64,000 bases of DNA from Synechococcus sp. WH 8020 (GCF_001040845.1 NZ_CP011941.1:110977-174976); one strand, 5' to 3'; positions 1 to 8,805 are shown, counted from the stretch's first letter. Program-made: numbers and translations. The notes: a model not told the origin generated them from the letters alone.

Positions 1-66
1 AAAGAAAACCTGATCGTTGAGGTGCGTCGGCCGAGTGATCAAACCGGCTCGCAACGAGCGACCTAG
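1..66 (+). CDS. C-terminal end of an upstream gene (partial)
   Basis: Frame 1 is open from the window edge and gives 21 residues before a TAG stop at 64-66. The peptide is polar and basic, ending SQRAT. Too little is visible to name a family. The real gene lies mostly outside the window, and it could equally be chance open frame. The next gene starts 30 bases later on the same strand. Confidence 0.4.
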   Translation, partial: KENLIVEVRRPSDQTGSQRAT

Positions 67-95
67 TGGTGGGTTGCTGAGGATTCAAACATTTG

Positions 96-473
96 ATGCA
101 GATCAGTACTGAGAGAAGCTTCGATGAGCGGGTTTGTCATGCCGTCAGTTTGATTCCGCATGGCCGTTTGGCCACCTATGGCCAGGTGGCTGACCTGATC
201 GGGGCCTGGGGCTGTGCGCGTCAGGTGGGATGGGCCCTGCGCCGGCTGAGCTTGCCTTCTGAAGTGCCTTGGCAGCGCGTTGTTAATGCTAAAGGACGGA
301 TTTCGATGAGTCTCAGTCGCGAGGGCTCAGATTGGATGCAGCGGCAGCTTTTGATCGCAGAGGGAATTCCTGTGGATGGAGAAGGCAGGCTCCCCTTGCG
401 GCGATTTCTCTGGATGCCGGACCTCGAGGCGCTAACTCTGGAGATCAACCAATTTGCCATTGCCCGTGAGTGA
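96..473 (+). CDS. Alkyltransferase-like protein (MGMT/ATL family, Trp in place of the catalytic Cys)
   Basis: A 125-residue protein with the fold and motifs of the C-terminal domain of O6-alkylguanine-DNA alkyltransferase: an IPHGRLATYGQVA helix-turn-helix block near residues 22-34 and PWQRVVNAKGRIS near 58-70. True alkyltransferases have PCHRV, with the Cys accepting the alkyl group. Here the position is Trp, as in ATL proteins such as YbaZ/Atl1, which bind alkylated guanine and hand it to nucleotide excision repair. So it is predicted to sense damage, not repair it directly. I chose the ATG at 96; a TTG at 93 is in frame. Its 3' end overlaps the rsmB start region by about 20 bases. Confidence 0.85.
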   Translation: MQISTERSFDERVCHAVSLIPHGRLATYGQVADLIGAWGCARQVGWALRRLSLPSEVPWQRVVNAKGRISMSLSREGSDWMQRQLLIAEGIPVDGEGRLPLRRFLWMPDLEALTLEINQFAIARE

Positions 474-1809
474 GCCCAAAGCCAACGGCGAGAAAATTGG
501 TTTACCGGCGCGTCGTTTGGCTTTGGAGGTGCTGGAGGCCGTTGCTGCGGGTGCCTATGCCGATGTGGCCCTAGAGCGAGCCCTTCGTCAAAATCCCCTG
601 TCTCCTGCGGATCGCGGCCTGGCCACCGAGCTTGCCTATGGATGCATTCGCTGGCGTCAATGGCTCGATGGTTGGTTGGATCGTTTCGGCAAAGTTCCAG
701 CTCATCAACAACCGCCCCGGTTGCGTTGGCTCTTGCATCTCGGCCTTTACCAAGTGCTACGCATGCAGCGCATCCCTGCTGCTGCAGCCGTGGACACCAC
801 GGTGGAGCTTGCTAAGCGACAACGGCTCTCCAAGCTGTCGCCCGTGGTGAATGGTGTGCTTCGTTCGGCCCTTCGCGCCAAGGAGGCCGGCGAGACCCTG
901 CCCCTGTCTGACCAATCTGCCGAACGTCTGGCGTTGTGCCATTCCCTGCCTGTTTGGTTTGCTGAAAGCTTGTTGAGCTGGTCTGCTCCTGACCAGGCCG
1001 AGCGGGTGGCTGTTGCCTGTAATCAAGTTCCCCCCTTGGATCTGCGGGTGAATCGCTTGTGCAGCACACCTGACGAGGTGGCGGCTGAATTAGCCGAGGC
1101 GGGGGTGCCGACGCAACCGATCGATGCTTGTCCAGATGGGTTGCAGGTGCTGTCGCCTGCGGGGGATTTGCGACGTTGGCCTGGTTTTGAAGAGGGGCAT
1201 TGGAGCGTGCAGGATCGATCGGCCCAGGGTGTTGCTCCGCTGTTAGCGCCTCAGCCTGGAGATCGGATTCTTGATGCTTGCGCCGCTCCTGGTGGGAAGG
1301 CAACCCATCTGGCGGAGCTGGTCAGGGATGAGGGTCAGATCTGGGCTGTGGATCGCTCGGCGGGTCGCTTAAAGCGAGTGGCTGCCAACGCTGCACGCTT
1401 GGGATGTGGTTCGATCCATGCGCTGGCAGCGGATGCAACCAACCTCCTTGAGCTAAAGCCCGAATGGCGTGGTTTCTTTCAACGCATCCTCCTGGATGCT
1501 CCATGCTCGGGACTGGGGACCTTGTCCCGTCATCCCGATGCCCGTTGGCGCGTCACGCCTGCCACGGTGGAGGAGTTGTTGCCGCTGCAAGCGCAATTGC
1601 TGGCGGCGATGTTGCCGCTGCTCGCTCCTGGTGGGCGATTGGTGTATGCAACGTGCACGATTCATCCCGCCGAGAATCTGGGACAAGTCAACAAGTTCCT
1701 TCAGGATCATCCTGATTTTCAGTTGGAGTCCGAGCAGCAGCGCTGGCCAGATCCCGAGGGGGGTGATGGGTTTTACACCGCAGTGATCACTGCACCGGCA
1801 AAGGCCTAA
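454..1809 (+). CDS. rsmB: 16S rRNA m5C methyltransferase RsmB (Sun/Fmu family)
   Basis: This 451-residue protein has the two-part layout of RsmB, which methylates C967 of 16S rRNA. Residues 20-150 are an NusB-like RNA-binding helical domain. The C-terminal half is the SAM-dependent m5C methyltransferase fold, with DACAAPGGKATHLAEL (SAM motif I), DAPCSGLGTLSRHPD (motif IV, PCS Cys) and YATCTIHPAEN (motif VI, catalytic TC Cys). The start is uncertain: TTG at 454 or GTG at 466, both inside the 3' end of the preceding gene. The two are probably co-transcribed. The 3' end overlaps the convergent penicillin-binding protein gene by 23 bases, so no terminator separates them. Confidence 0.93.
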   Translation: MPLPVSEPKANGEKIGLPARRLALEVLEAVAAGAYADVALERALRQNPLSPADRGLATELAYGCIRWRQWLDGWLDRFGKVPAHQQPPRLRWLLHLGLYQVLRMQRIPAAAAVDTTVELAKRQRLSKLSPVVNGVLRSALRAKEAGETLPLSDQSAERLALCHSLPVWFAESLLSWSAPDQAERVAVACNQVPPLDLRVNRLCSTPDEVAAELAEAGVPTQPIDACPDGLQVLSPAGDLRRWPGFEEGHWSVQDRSAQGVAPLLAPQPGDRILDACAAPGGKATHLAELVRDEGQIWAVDRSAGRLKRVAANAARLGCGSIHALAADATNLLELKPEWRGFFQRILLDAPCSGLGTLSRHPDARWRVTPATVEELLPLQAQLLAAMLPLLAPGGRLVYATCTIHPAENLGQVNKFLQDHPDFQLESEQQRWPDPEGGDGFYTAVITAPAKA

Positions 1810-3808
1810 AGAATTCATCCACCGGGGGTCCACCAGATGGGCTCACGTAGCGCGGTGTGGGTGGGGCCGAGTTGTTATTCGCTGGATCATCCGTTTCACC
1901 AAACAGATCACGATCCGGAAGGGGGCCATCAGCAGGGTTCGGTTGATTGGGGTTGCTCGCTTTCTTTTTCCCAGGCCGTGTAAGAACCGGTCGTACAGTT
2001 TTGGGCTTGGGCGGAAACTTCTGTGCCGGGAATTCAGACTTGATTTGATTCATGAATTGCTTCCAGGCCCATGCTGATTCACCACTGTTGCTTTTGGTCT
2101 CGGCATTGTTGTCGTGACCAAACCAAACGGCAGTGGTGAGTTGGGGAATAGAGCCGATGAACCAGATGTCTCTTGCCCCCTCTGATGTTCCAGTTTTTCC
2201 GGCCACCGGGCGATCATCGAGCTTGGCTGCAATTCCAGTGCCGCCGCTCACCACCCGCTGCAGCATCCAATTCATGGTGTCGGCAACATCACTATCCATG
2301 GCACGCTTCCCGCGGTCGCCATCCACCCTGCGGTTCCAAAGCACGACGCCACCAGGACCACGGATCTCTTCAAAGGCGGTTGGTTTCACGTACACCCCGC
2401 GGTTGGTTACAGCGGAATAGGCGGCCGTCATATCCAGAACGGTTTGTTCATAGGCGCCGATGGCCATTGGGTAATACCGGCCGAGAGGACGTTGGTTGCC
2501 AATCCCGAGATTGTTGGCCATCGCAATGATGGGGTCAAAGCCCACCTTGTCTTGCAATTGCACTGCAACCGTGTTGAGAGAATTTTTTAAGGCATCAGCG
2601 AGAGAAATGTAGCCAAAATATTTTTTGCCAAAGTTTTTAGGGCAGTAACCGTTCCAGCAGCGCGGTTTGTCTAAGAATTTATCTTCCGGTTTAATGCCCG
2701 CATTAATCGCTGCGCTATAGGGAAACAGTTTGAAGGTGGACCCTGGCGATCTCAGTGCCTGTGTGGAGCGGTTGAACTGGCTGGAGTAAAAGTTTTTCCC
2801 TCCCACCATCACGCGCACCAATCCGGTGCCAGGCGCAATCGAAACGATGACGCCCTCGGTTCCATTCGGTGCGATTTCACGCACCACCTTCTGGGCTTTG
2901 CGTTGCCAGTCGAGATTCAGACTGGTACGAACCTTGAGGCCTCCCACCTCCAGTTGTTCTGGGGTGAGCATGGTGGGCAGCTGTTGGGCCACCCAAGTTG
3001 TGAAATAGGGAGCCGTGCTGTTGTAGTACTTCGGTATGGCTGGTTTGAGTGCCAGTGGGCTGTTGCGAGCTTCTTCCGCTTCGTCCGAGGTGATGAATCC
3101 TTCCTGCTCCATCCGACTGAGCACGATGCTGCGCCTTTGCAGGGCAATCTCGGGGTTGACCAGCGGGGAATAGAGCGATGGAGCTGGTGGCATCCCAGCG
3201 ATCAGAGCTGCTTCGGGGAGGTTTAGCTCCTCCGGTTGCTTGGAGAAATACACCCAAGCCGCATCGGAAACGCCATAGGCGCTGGATCCGAGATACACAA
3301 AATTCAGGTATTGCTCGAGGATCTGCTCCTTGCTTAATTGCCGCTCGAGCTTGTAGGCCAGCGCCGCTTCTTTGAGTTTGCGCGTGAACGTCCGGTCCTG
3401 GCTCAAGAACACCGTACGGGCCAGTTGTTGGGTGATCGTGCTCGCACCTTCTCGAACAGAGCCCTGCTTCAAATTTGTGAAGACAGCCCGTCCGATTCCC
3501 CAGATATCAACGCCGTTGTGGTCAAAGAAGCGGCGGTCTTCAGCTGCGATGAAGGATTGCATCACGAGCTGGGGCATTTGCCCTGGTTTGATTTTCTCCC
3601 GGGTCGCTGGCCCGAGTTTTTGGATCACCTTGCCGTTGGTCGAAAGGAGTGTGATCGTTCCAGGCCGATTGAAAAGATTGATTTCTCTTGCATCAGGCAA
3701 GGTTGAATCAAACGCTCGCGTGATGGCGGCTTGGCCGAGCGCAGCACCACTACCAATCGCAACGGCGACGCCTGCGACCAAGATCCAGTGACGACGGGTG
3801 CGATTCAC
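1787..3808 (-). CDS. Class A penicillin-binding protein (bifunctional transglycosylase/transpeptidase)
   Basis: A 673-residue peptidoglycan polymerase. It has an N-terminal membrane anchor (residues 8-30), a GT51 glycosyltransferase domain with EDRRFFDHNGVDIWG and GASTITQQLAR, and a transpeptidase domain with the active-site SxxK in SPGSTFKLF, SLN in NSLNTVAVQ and KTGTSEG. The C-terminal 70 residues are a Pro/Lys/Asn-rich low-complexity tail. It builds and cross-links the wall from the periplasmic side. It is the downstream partner of chlG: start and stop overlap in a 4-base ATGA-type junction, so translation is probably coupled, although the functions are unrelated. Confidence 0.93.
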   Translation of the reverse strand: MNRTRRHWILVAGVAVAIGSGAALGQAAITRAFDSTLPDAREINLFNRPGTITLLSTNGKVIQKLGPATREKIKPGQMPQLVMQSFIAAEDRRFFDHNGVDIWGIGRAVFTNLKQGSVREGASTITQQLARTVFLSQDRTFTRKLKEAALAYKLERQLSKEQILEQYLNFVYLGSSAYGVSDAAWVYFSKQPEELNLPEAALIAGMPPAPSLYSPLVNPEIALQRRSIVLSRMEQEGFITSDEAEEARNSPLALKPAIPKYYNSTAPYFTTWVAQQLPTMLTPEQLEVGGLKVRTSLNLDWQRKAQKVVREIAPNGTEGVIVSIAPGTGLVRVMVGGKNFYSSQFNRSTQALRSPGSTFKLFPYSAAINAGIKPEDKFLDKPRCWNGYCPKNFGKKYFGYISLADALKNSLNTVAVQLQDKVGFDPIIAMANNLGIGNQRPLGRYYPMAIGAYEQTVLDMTAAYSAVTNRGVYVKPTAFEEIRGPGGVVLWNRRVDGDRGKRAMDSDVADTMNWMLQRVVSGGTGIAAKLDDRPVAGKTGTSEGARDIWFIGSIPQLTTAVWFGHDNNAETKSNSGESAWAWKQFMNQIKSEFPAQKFPPKPKTVRPVLTRPGKKKASNPNQPNPADGPLPDRDLFGETDDPANNNSAPPTPRYVSPSGGPPVDEFFRPLPVQ

Positions 3809-4758
3809 ATTCCCTGCGTCAGGGGACTGTGGCCAATCGCCAAAGCTGTCACCAGCATTCCCAGCACGAGAAAGGGTTGGGCACTGGCTTGATATTTCAC
3901 GTCAAATTCCACTGGATCGCGAAGCAGCCAGATGTCCTGAAAAGTGATCTGAGGCACGATCAACAACACCAGCAGAACCGCTGCAAAATGCTGCCCGATT
4001 GCGATCAGAACCGCAACCATCAGGAGTTGGAAGAGGTCGATCATCCCAGCGCTGATCCAGCTTGCGGGCCCAATTCCAAATGCAACAGGGAGTGACTGAA
4101 GGCCGAGAGCGCGATCACCTTCCACACTTTTGAAGTCGTTCACGACAGCAATCCCCAAGCCAGCGAGGCTGTAGGCAAGCGTGAGCAGCGCCGTCGCCCA
4201 GGTGAGTTGGCCGAAGAGGGCCTGACCCGCCCACCAGGGCAGGGCTATGTAACTGGCCCCGAGGGCGTAATTGCCCAACCAGCCGTTCTGTTTCAGCTTG
4301 AGGGGAGGAGCTGAATAGATGAAACTCACGAACGAGCCGCCAAGGGCGAGAAGAAACAACACGGGAGTGTTGTGCCCAGCCCAGACATCCAAACCCCAAG
4401 ACACCGCTAAACCAGCGATCAGCAGGGCCCAGATCTGAATTTTGACTTGGCCGAGACTGATCTCACCCGAAGGGATCGGCCGGTACGGCTCATTGATTGC
4501 ATCGATCTCACGGTCGTAGTAGTCGTTAATGGTTTGGGTGTAGCCGGCGAGAAGCGGGCCACTCATCACCATGCAGGCCAGCGCAGCTCCCACGTGGTCA
4601 AGACGCCATTCGTAATTGCCGCTGGCCGCGGCACCACAGACCACTCCCCAAATCAAGGGAATCCAGGTGACTGGCTTCATCAGCTGCAGGCGCAGCTTCC
4701 AAATGTTGGAGGTGCCCTTGGCACCTTTCATACCGAGCAGCTGACGGGCGTCACTCAC
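3805..4758 (-). CDS. chlG: Chlorophyll synthase ChlG
   Basis: A 317-residue polytopic UbiA-family prenyltransferase that esterifies chlorophyllide with phytyl or geranylgeranyl diphosphate, the last step of chlorophyll a synthesis, in the thylakoid membrane. The substrate motif NDYYDREIDAINEPYRPIPS (about residues 81-100) holds the Mg-binding Asp residues. The second Asp-rich loop is in NDFKSVEGDRALGLQSLPV. About eight hydrophobic spans are visible. Length matches cyanobacterial ChlG. It lies between the petP-like gene (upstream, 11-base gap) and the penicillin-binding protein gene (overlap of 4). Confidence 0.96.
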   Translation of the reverse strand: MSDARQLLGMKGAKGTSNIWKLRLQLMKPVTWIPLIWGVVCGAAASGNYEWRLDHVGAALACMVMSGPLLAGYTQTINDYYDREIDAINEPYRPIPSGEISLGQVKIQIWALLIAGLAVSWGLDVWAGHNTPVLFLLALGGSFVSFIYSAPPLKLKQNGWLGNYALGASYIALPWWAGQALFGQLTWATALLTLAYSLAGLGIAVVNDFKSVEGDRALGLQSLPVAFGIGPASWISAGMIDLFQLLMVAVLIAIGQHFAAVLLVLLIVPQITFQDIWLLRDPVEFDVKYQASAQPFLVLGMLVTALAIGHSPLTQGM

Positions 4759-4769
4759 TGGGTCAATCC

Positions 4770-4991
4770 TCAGCCGGGCGCGATTTCGTCTTCGAAGAAC
4801 CAGCTGGTTGAGCCATCACTGAGCTGAACGACCACGCCGATTCCCTTCCCGTCGACAGTGCGGAAATCAACCACGGTGCCAGTGGAGTCTTTTTTGAGTA
4901 AGTCCACCAGCTCACCGGGAATGCGATCGCGGACTCGGGTGACCCGGACCTTTGAGCCGATGTCTATCGTGACGGCAGTCTGCTGTGACAT
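4770..4991 (-). CDS. petP: DUF2862 SH3-like protein, PetP homologue
   Basis: A 73-residue soluble protein with alternating short beta strands: a basic [18 protein letters not shown] block, [12 protein letters not shown], and an acidic-aromatic end [13 protein letters not shown]. This matches, from memory, the cyanobacterial DUF2862 family. The best-studied member, PetP, has an SH3 fold and binds the cytosolic side of cytochrome b6f, affecting supercomplexes and linear electron flow. Its place directly upstream of chlG fits a photosynthesis role. The family call is by pattern recognition, so another DUF2862 paralogue is possible. Confidence 0.7.
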   Translation of the reverse strand: MSQQTAVTIDIGSKVRVTRVRDRIPGELVDLLKKDSTGTVVDFRTVDGKGIGVVVQLSDGSTSWFFEDEIAPG

Positions 4992-5045
4992 GGCCTGCGA
5001 GGCTTGAGATGTGGCCGCAACCCTAACAGCCTCTTTTCAACTGAC

Positions 5046-5837
5046 ATGGTCGCTCTTCGTTTGATTCCCTGCCTCGACGTGGCCAAGGGCCGCGTGGTGA
5101 AAGGTGTCAATTTTGTGGGCCTGCGTGATGCAGGCGATCCGGTGGAATTGGCCTGTCGTTACAGCGAGGCCGGAGCCGATGAATTGGTGTTTCTCGATAT
5201 TGCGGCCAGCCATGAGGAACGCGCCACGTTGGTTGACCTCGTGCGTCGCACGGCTGCGAGTGTCACGATTCCGTTCACGGTGGGAGGCGGAATCGCGTCA
5301 GTGGAAGGCATTACGGAACTTCTGCGAGCAGGTGCCGACAAGGTGAGCCTGAATTCGTCGGCTGTGCGTCGCCCTGAGCTGGTGTCAGAAGGGGCTGAGC
5401 GGTTTGGATGTCAGTGCATTGTTGTGGCGATTGATGCGCGTCGTCGGCCGAGTGGTGGTTGGGATGTCTATGTCAAAGGCGGCCGCGAAAACACCGGATT
5501 GGATGCGGTGGACTGGGCGCGTCGGGTTGCGGCCCTTGGTGCCGGAGAGATTTTGCTCACGTCGATGGATGGCGATGGAACCCAAGCGGGATACGACCTG
5601 GCTCTCACGAGAGCTGTGGCGCAGGCTGTGCCGGTTCCAGTGATTGCCTCTGGTGGGGCCGGGTGCATGGATCACATCGCTGCAGCCCTCGATTCCGGGC
5701 CAGAGGGCGGCCAGGCATCCGCTGCTTTGCTGGCTTCACTGCTCCATGACGGCGTTCTCAGCGTTGAGCAAATCAAGCTGGATTTGCAAGGACGCGGTTT
5801 GTTGATCAGACCCTTAGAGCCTGAGTTCAGGTCTTAA
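5046..5837 (+). CDS. hisF: Imidazole glycerol phosphate synthase subunit HisF
   Basis: A 263-residue TIM barrel that, with HisH, closes the imidazole ring to give imidazole glycerol phosphate and AICAR in histidine synthesis. The opening [20 protein letters not shown] carries the catalytic Asp of strand 1. The phosphate loops are VGGGIASVE and ASGGAG, and the second catalytic Asp lies in [15 protein letters not shown]. An upstream in-frame extension to 5004 exists, but the ATG at 5046 matches the family N-terminus. It is divergent from the petP-like gene, so the interval 4992-5045 should hold promoters for both directions. Confidence 0.96.
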   Translation: MVALRLIPCLDVAKGRVVKGVNFVGLRDAGDPVELACRYSEAGADELVFLDIAASHEERATLVDLVRRTAASVTIPFTVGGGIASVEGITELLRAGADKVSLNSSAVRRPELVSEGAERFGCQCIVVAIDARRRPSGGWDVYVKGGRENTGLDAVDWARRVAALGAGEILLTSMDGDGTQAGYDLALTRAVAQAVPVPVIASGGAGCMDHIAAALDSGPEGGQASAALLASLLHDGVLSVEQIKLDLQGRGLLIRPLEPEFRS

Positions 5838-5883
5838 ATTAAAGACCTCTAGAAGGTGATTTTTGATCGGTGGTCTGCCATTT

Positions 5884-6084
5884 ATGACGCGTCAGCAGGC
5901 TTTGCCTGTGGGGATTGTCTTGGTCGTGGTGGTGATTGCTTTGCTGGCGTGGGCACTGCAATTGATGCAGTCGGCTATCGACCAGCAGGAATTTTCATTG
6001 ATGCTCGCAGGCTGCTTGGTCTGTTCGGCTGCCGTTGGTTTGGCCACGGTGATGGTGATGACTTTGAACGGATTGCTTCTTTGA
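5884..6084 (+). CDS. Small two-span membrane protein, unknown function
   Basis: A 66-residue protein with two hydrophobic segments (residues 8-26 and 38-60) joined by a short polar loop, SAIDQQEFSL. No motif is recognised. It sits between hisF (47 bases upstream) and menG (start 8 bases downstream), all on one strand, so it is probably co-transcribed with menG. The ATG at 5884 (MTRQQALPVG) is preferred over an in-frame start at 5863. The membrane prediction is from hydrophobicity only. Confidence 0.65.
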   Translation: MTRQQALPVGIVLVVVVIALLAWALQLMQSAIDQQEFSLMLAGCLVCSAAVGLATVMVMTLNGLLL

Positions 6085-6091
6085 GCTGCTT

Positions 6092-6793
6092 GTGAACCCT
6101 CTTGACCCTGCTGCGGTGGAGGCGTTGTTTAACGCAGTCGCTCCCCGTTATGACCGCCTGAATGACCTGCTGAGTTTGGGGCTGCACAGGCAATGGAAAC
6201 GCCAACTTCTGTCGTGGTTGAGTCCGCATCCTCATGAGCGTTGGCTGGATTTGTGTTGTGGGACAGGTGATCTCGCCCTTGCCTTGGCAAGAAAGTTGAG
6301 ACCTGACGGTTCGGTTTTGGGACTTGATGCCGCAGCGGCACCCTTGACCGTGGCTGCGGAACGAGCAGGCCGCGAGCCTTGGCTGCGGGTGCAATGGATG
6401 CAAGCGGATGCCCTTGACACCGGGTTGCCGGATCAAGACTTCGATGGGGTTGTGATGGCCTATGGCTTACGCAACCTGGCGGACCCGTTCTTGGGTTTTC
6501 AGGAGATGGCAAGGGTGTTGAAGCCCGGCGGGCGCGCGGCGGTTTTGGATTTCAACCGGTTGCCAGAAGGAAGTGCAGCGGCAGCTTTTCAGCGGACCTA
6601 TCTGCGCCGGGTTGTGGTTCCTGTGGCCGCTGGCATGGGGCTTGCCGACCAGTACGCCTATTTGGAAACCAGTCTGAAGCAGTTCCTAACCGGCGCGGAG
6701 CAGGAGAGTCAGGCGTTTGCTGCTGGGTTTACAGCGGCAAAGCATCGACGTTTGGTTGGTGGACAGATGGGTGTGCTGCTCTTAATTCGTTAA
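6092..6793 (+). CDS. menG: MenG/UbiE-type quinone C-methyltransferase
   Basis: A 233-residue class I SAM methyltransferase of the UbiE/COQ5 family. The opening FNAVAPRYDRLNDLLSLG is the family N-terminal signature, LDLCCGTGDLALALA is SAM motif I, and VVMAYGLRNLADP and ARVLKPGGRAAVLDFNR are the post-I and motif III blocks. Cyanobacteria make no ubiquinone, so the expected substrate is demethylphylloquinone, giving the photosystem I quinone. The substrate is inferred from lineage. Translation appears to start at GTG 6092. Confidence 0.9.
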   Translation: MNPLDPAAVEALFNAVAPRYDRLNDLLSLGLHRQWKRQLLSWLSPHPHERWLDLCCGTGDLALALARKLRPDGSVLGLDAAAAPLTVAAERAGREPWLRVQWMQADALDTGLPDQDFDGVVMAYGLRNLADPFLGFQEMARVLKPGGRAAVLDFNRLPEGSAAAAFQRTYLRRVVVPVAAGMGLADQYAYLETSLKQFLTGAEQESQAFAAGFTAAKHRRLVGGQMGVLLLIR

Positions 6794-6876
6794 GGAAGTT
6801 TGAGGCCTGTTCCAATTTCCGCGACAGACCTTGATTTGGGATTAGGAAGAAAACATTAAGAAACGGAGCTGTCCGT

Positions 6877-7230
6877 TTGGCCTTCCCTATCCCCTCGTTG
6901 CTGGCTTCGATTGAAGATCTTTTAGTGGAGGTGGCATGGCTAGACGGGATGATCCTGGTCACGGAGTCTCAGGAGGCCACCTTCCTTCCCGTGGCACAGG
7001 TCACTCCTGTGCTGGCCAGGCTGCGATCAAAGCCGCGAGGTGCGGAGGTCGCGGACAAGCTCAGCCTGTCGTTGCTGAAATCGCAGGGAAAACGGGCGAG
7101 TAAGCCTGTGCTGGTCGTTCAGGGAGACGGATGTTTTTGGTTGGGGATCATTAGCCCAAGCATGTCCCGTTCTCGATCACGTCATCAATACGCTGTCGAA
7201 CACCTTGCTCGCTGCTTTGCAAAGGGTTAG
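6877..7230 (+). CDS. Conserved-looking hypothetical protein
   Basis: A 117-residue soluble protein starting at TTG 6877, or TTG 6898 which removes seven residues. It reads as alternating helix and strand with a hydrophobic core (VEVAWLDGMILV, KPVLVVQGDGCFWLGIIS) and a basic C-terminus rich in SR. No catalytic motif is seen. It stands alone between menG and the anchored protein at 7418. Codon use and composition look like the core neighbours, which is why I accept it as a gene. Confidence 0.6.
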   Translation: MAFPIPSLLASIEDLLVEVAWLDGMILVTESQEATFLPVAQVTPVLARLRSKPRGAEVADKLSLSLLKSQGKRASKPVLVVQGDGCFWLGIISPSMSRSRSRHQYAVEHLARCFAKG

Positions 7231-7417
7231 GTCCAGGCCTGTGGGCTGTTTCGCTTACTTGGACGACTTTGTTTGAACAACATTGGATCGGAGTCGCAAT
7301 CTTTGGCTTTGGTCTGATCTGAATGGATTGAATTGCGATCTTTGTTTTTGGTTTAGATCGTTGATTCTTATGGCCTGGCTGATGCCTGCTAGATTTTTAT
7401 TGCTTGCTTGTTATTGA

Positions 7418-8014
7418 TTGAAAGGGCCCTCTACGCTGGCTTTGTTCGTGGCCGTTGTCGGCAGCGGCTTGGTTGGCATGTTGGTTTATGCCGGTCTCTT
7501 TTACTCCAATGCTAAGCGCACAGTTCCTGTCTCCAGTGAGATTGACGATTCCATTTATCAGTCTCGGGAGCAGGCTGAAGCTGCGGCGAATGAATGGATC
7601 TCACTCGGCGGCGTTTATGTTGTCGAAACACTGACAACGGTGAGGCGTACTGTACCCGTGACGGCGATCGAAAAAAAGAAATTAAAATCTCAGATTGAAC
7701 AATCTATGAGGAAAAAAATAGAGGCTGAATATAATCGTTGCCTTCAAAGGGCTGAGAATAGTCTTGCTAAGGAGTTGTGTTCGTTTGGCCCGCCTGAAGC
7801 CGCTGTTGGCGACGATGTGAAGATCCCTCAGAAAAAGACCATTCAGGATCGGAAAGTGAGAACAATTGAATATCAGCGTCGAGAATGCGCTGATGATCAA
7901 GAGCTGCGGTCTTTTGAATGTATTGAATTGGATGTTGCACGTGGCGAAATCGTAAGTCTTTCAGAAGAAGGTGAGGAGATACCTGTTAAAGTTTTTCGGC
8001 AGTTCCGCTATTAA
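7418..8014 (+). CDS. Membrane-anchored hypothetical protein related to the 52974/54123 lipoproteins
   Basis: A 198-residue protein with one N-terminal hydrophobic span (residues 7-30), then a charged periplasmic or lumenal part with a Lys/Glu-rich helix (residues 85-115). Two parts resemble the small lipoproteins at 52974 and 54123: SREQAEAAANEWISLGG after the membrane span, and RRECADDQEL followed by the last residues VKVFRQFRY. All three share EQA/W/G, an R-x-C and a terminal VK-x-F-x-Y-type end. Function unknown. The start is TTG 7418. The 3' half is A+T rich compared with glyQ. Confidence 0.65.
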   Translation: MKGPSTLALFVAVVGSGLVGMLVYAGLFYSNAKRTVPVSSEIDDSIYQSREQAEAAANEWISLGGVYVVETLTTVRRTVPVTAIEKKKLKSQIEQSMRKKIEAEYNRCLQRAENSLAKELCSFGPPEAAVGDDVKIPQKKTIQDRKVRTIEYQRRECADDQELRSFECIELDVARGEIVSLSEEGEEIPVKVFRQFRY

Positions 8015-8228
8015 CGGATTGCTAATGACTCAGGGCTTGGGTATTGGCTGGACTGAAAGTATTGCAATAGGCTGATTCGGGTTGGTTTTTGGAATCATTG
8101 TGCGTTGCTGATTGTTTTGCGCTCTGGCCTTTCTTTCGATCTTGGTGAGTTGATTGTTTGCTCTTCCTGGGAAAGAAAGAGAGTTGATTCACTCCTTCTC
8201 TGCTAGCGGTTTCAGGCCTTGAAGGGCT

Positions 8229-8468
8229 TTGCAAGCCGTAGCAGCTGCTGTTTGGCGCTCGGGGTGTTCCTGGGCGAGCGAAGACTGCGAGGTTTGGCTA
8301 GTAAAGATGGAGTCGTTGCTGGGCAGGGGCATGCCCAACGGTGAGCCGGCTCTGTTGAAAAAACGGCAACAATTACGCCGTGAACAGGCAGAGCAATTGT
8401 TGAATGCTTTGCGTCATCAGGGGTGGAGACCAACAGAACCTGTGAGGGGGTCTGCTCGTGAGCCATAA
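8229..8468 (+). CDS. Small hypothetical protein
   Basis: A 79-residue ORF; an internal ATG at 8307 gives a 53-residue version beginning MESLLGRGMPNGEP. The second half is a basic amphipathic helix (LLKKRQQLRREQAEQLLNAL) ending in a short Trp/Pro tail. No family is recognised. The stop codon abuts the A-run of a hairpin at 8467-8495 that terminates the opposite strand. It is supported mainly by its protein-like second half; the first 26 residues are doubtful. Confidence 0.4.
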   Translation: MQAVAAAVWRSGCSWASEDCEVWLVKMESLLGRGMPNGEPALLKKRQQLRREQAEQLLNALRHQGWRPTEPVRGSAREP

Positions 8469-8495
8469 AAATGAGAGGGCTCTCAACCCCTCTCA
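8467..8495 (-). terminator. Intrinsic terminator for a minus-strand transcript
   Basis: A perfect 8-base stem TGAGAGGG/CCCTCTCA (8472-8479 with 8488-8495) with an 8-base loop. On the minus strand it is followed directly by TTTTT (8471-8467). The plus strand has no T-run after the stem, so the direction is minus. No minus-strand protein gene lies upstream of it, which points to a transcript from the 8496-8805 gap. Confidence 0.6.
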
Positions 8496-8805
8496 GCGCG
8501 TCTTGCTTTCGCTTAGTCACTTTGGCTTTTGAGTTGGCGGAGGTATGACGAAATGGTGAGCAAGTCGCTACTAAATCAGTCTTTGGCAAGAGGGCGCTTC
8601 CCTGCATTGGCTTGTTCTTCGGGTGGTGCGCTGATCCATTGCTTCTTTGTTCAGGCCAGAAGCCTTAGCTCGACTAGCCTTTTAGCTCCACAGGTTCTCT
8701 GCGTTGCTGGCCCGAATCGCAATCGTCCGATCTGCGCTCCAAGGCTTGCGATAGCGCGGAACTCAGTGAGCAAGTCCAACCGTTCTTTCTAGGCCCCTGC
8801 TCGGT
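8496..8805 (-). other. Gene-poor interval; possible minus-strand non-coding RNA upstream of glyQ
   Basis: This interval has no ORF I can support on either strand. It lies between the small ORF ending at 8468 and glyQ, and a minus-strand terminator sits at its left edge. A minus-strand RNA of up to about 300 bases is therefore plausible. I compared it by eye with 6S RNA, tmRNA and RNase P RNA signatures and recognised none. The glyQ promoter must also lie here. Confidence 0.3.

Noticed and set aside
5829-5848. 7-base hairpin AGGTCTT/AAGACCT at the end of hisF as a terminator
   Set aside because: It overlaps the stop codon and no T-run follows it.
8212-8607. 131-codon minus-strand ORF overlapping the small ORF at 8229
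   Set aside because: It runs through the minus-strand terminator hairpin, has no motif and a Ser/Thr/Pro-rich composition typical of antisense frames.
8496-8805. 6S RNA, tmRNA or RNase P RNA on the minus strand
   Set aside because: None of the conserved segments I know for these RNAs is present.
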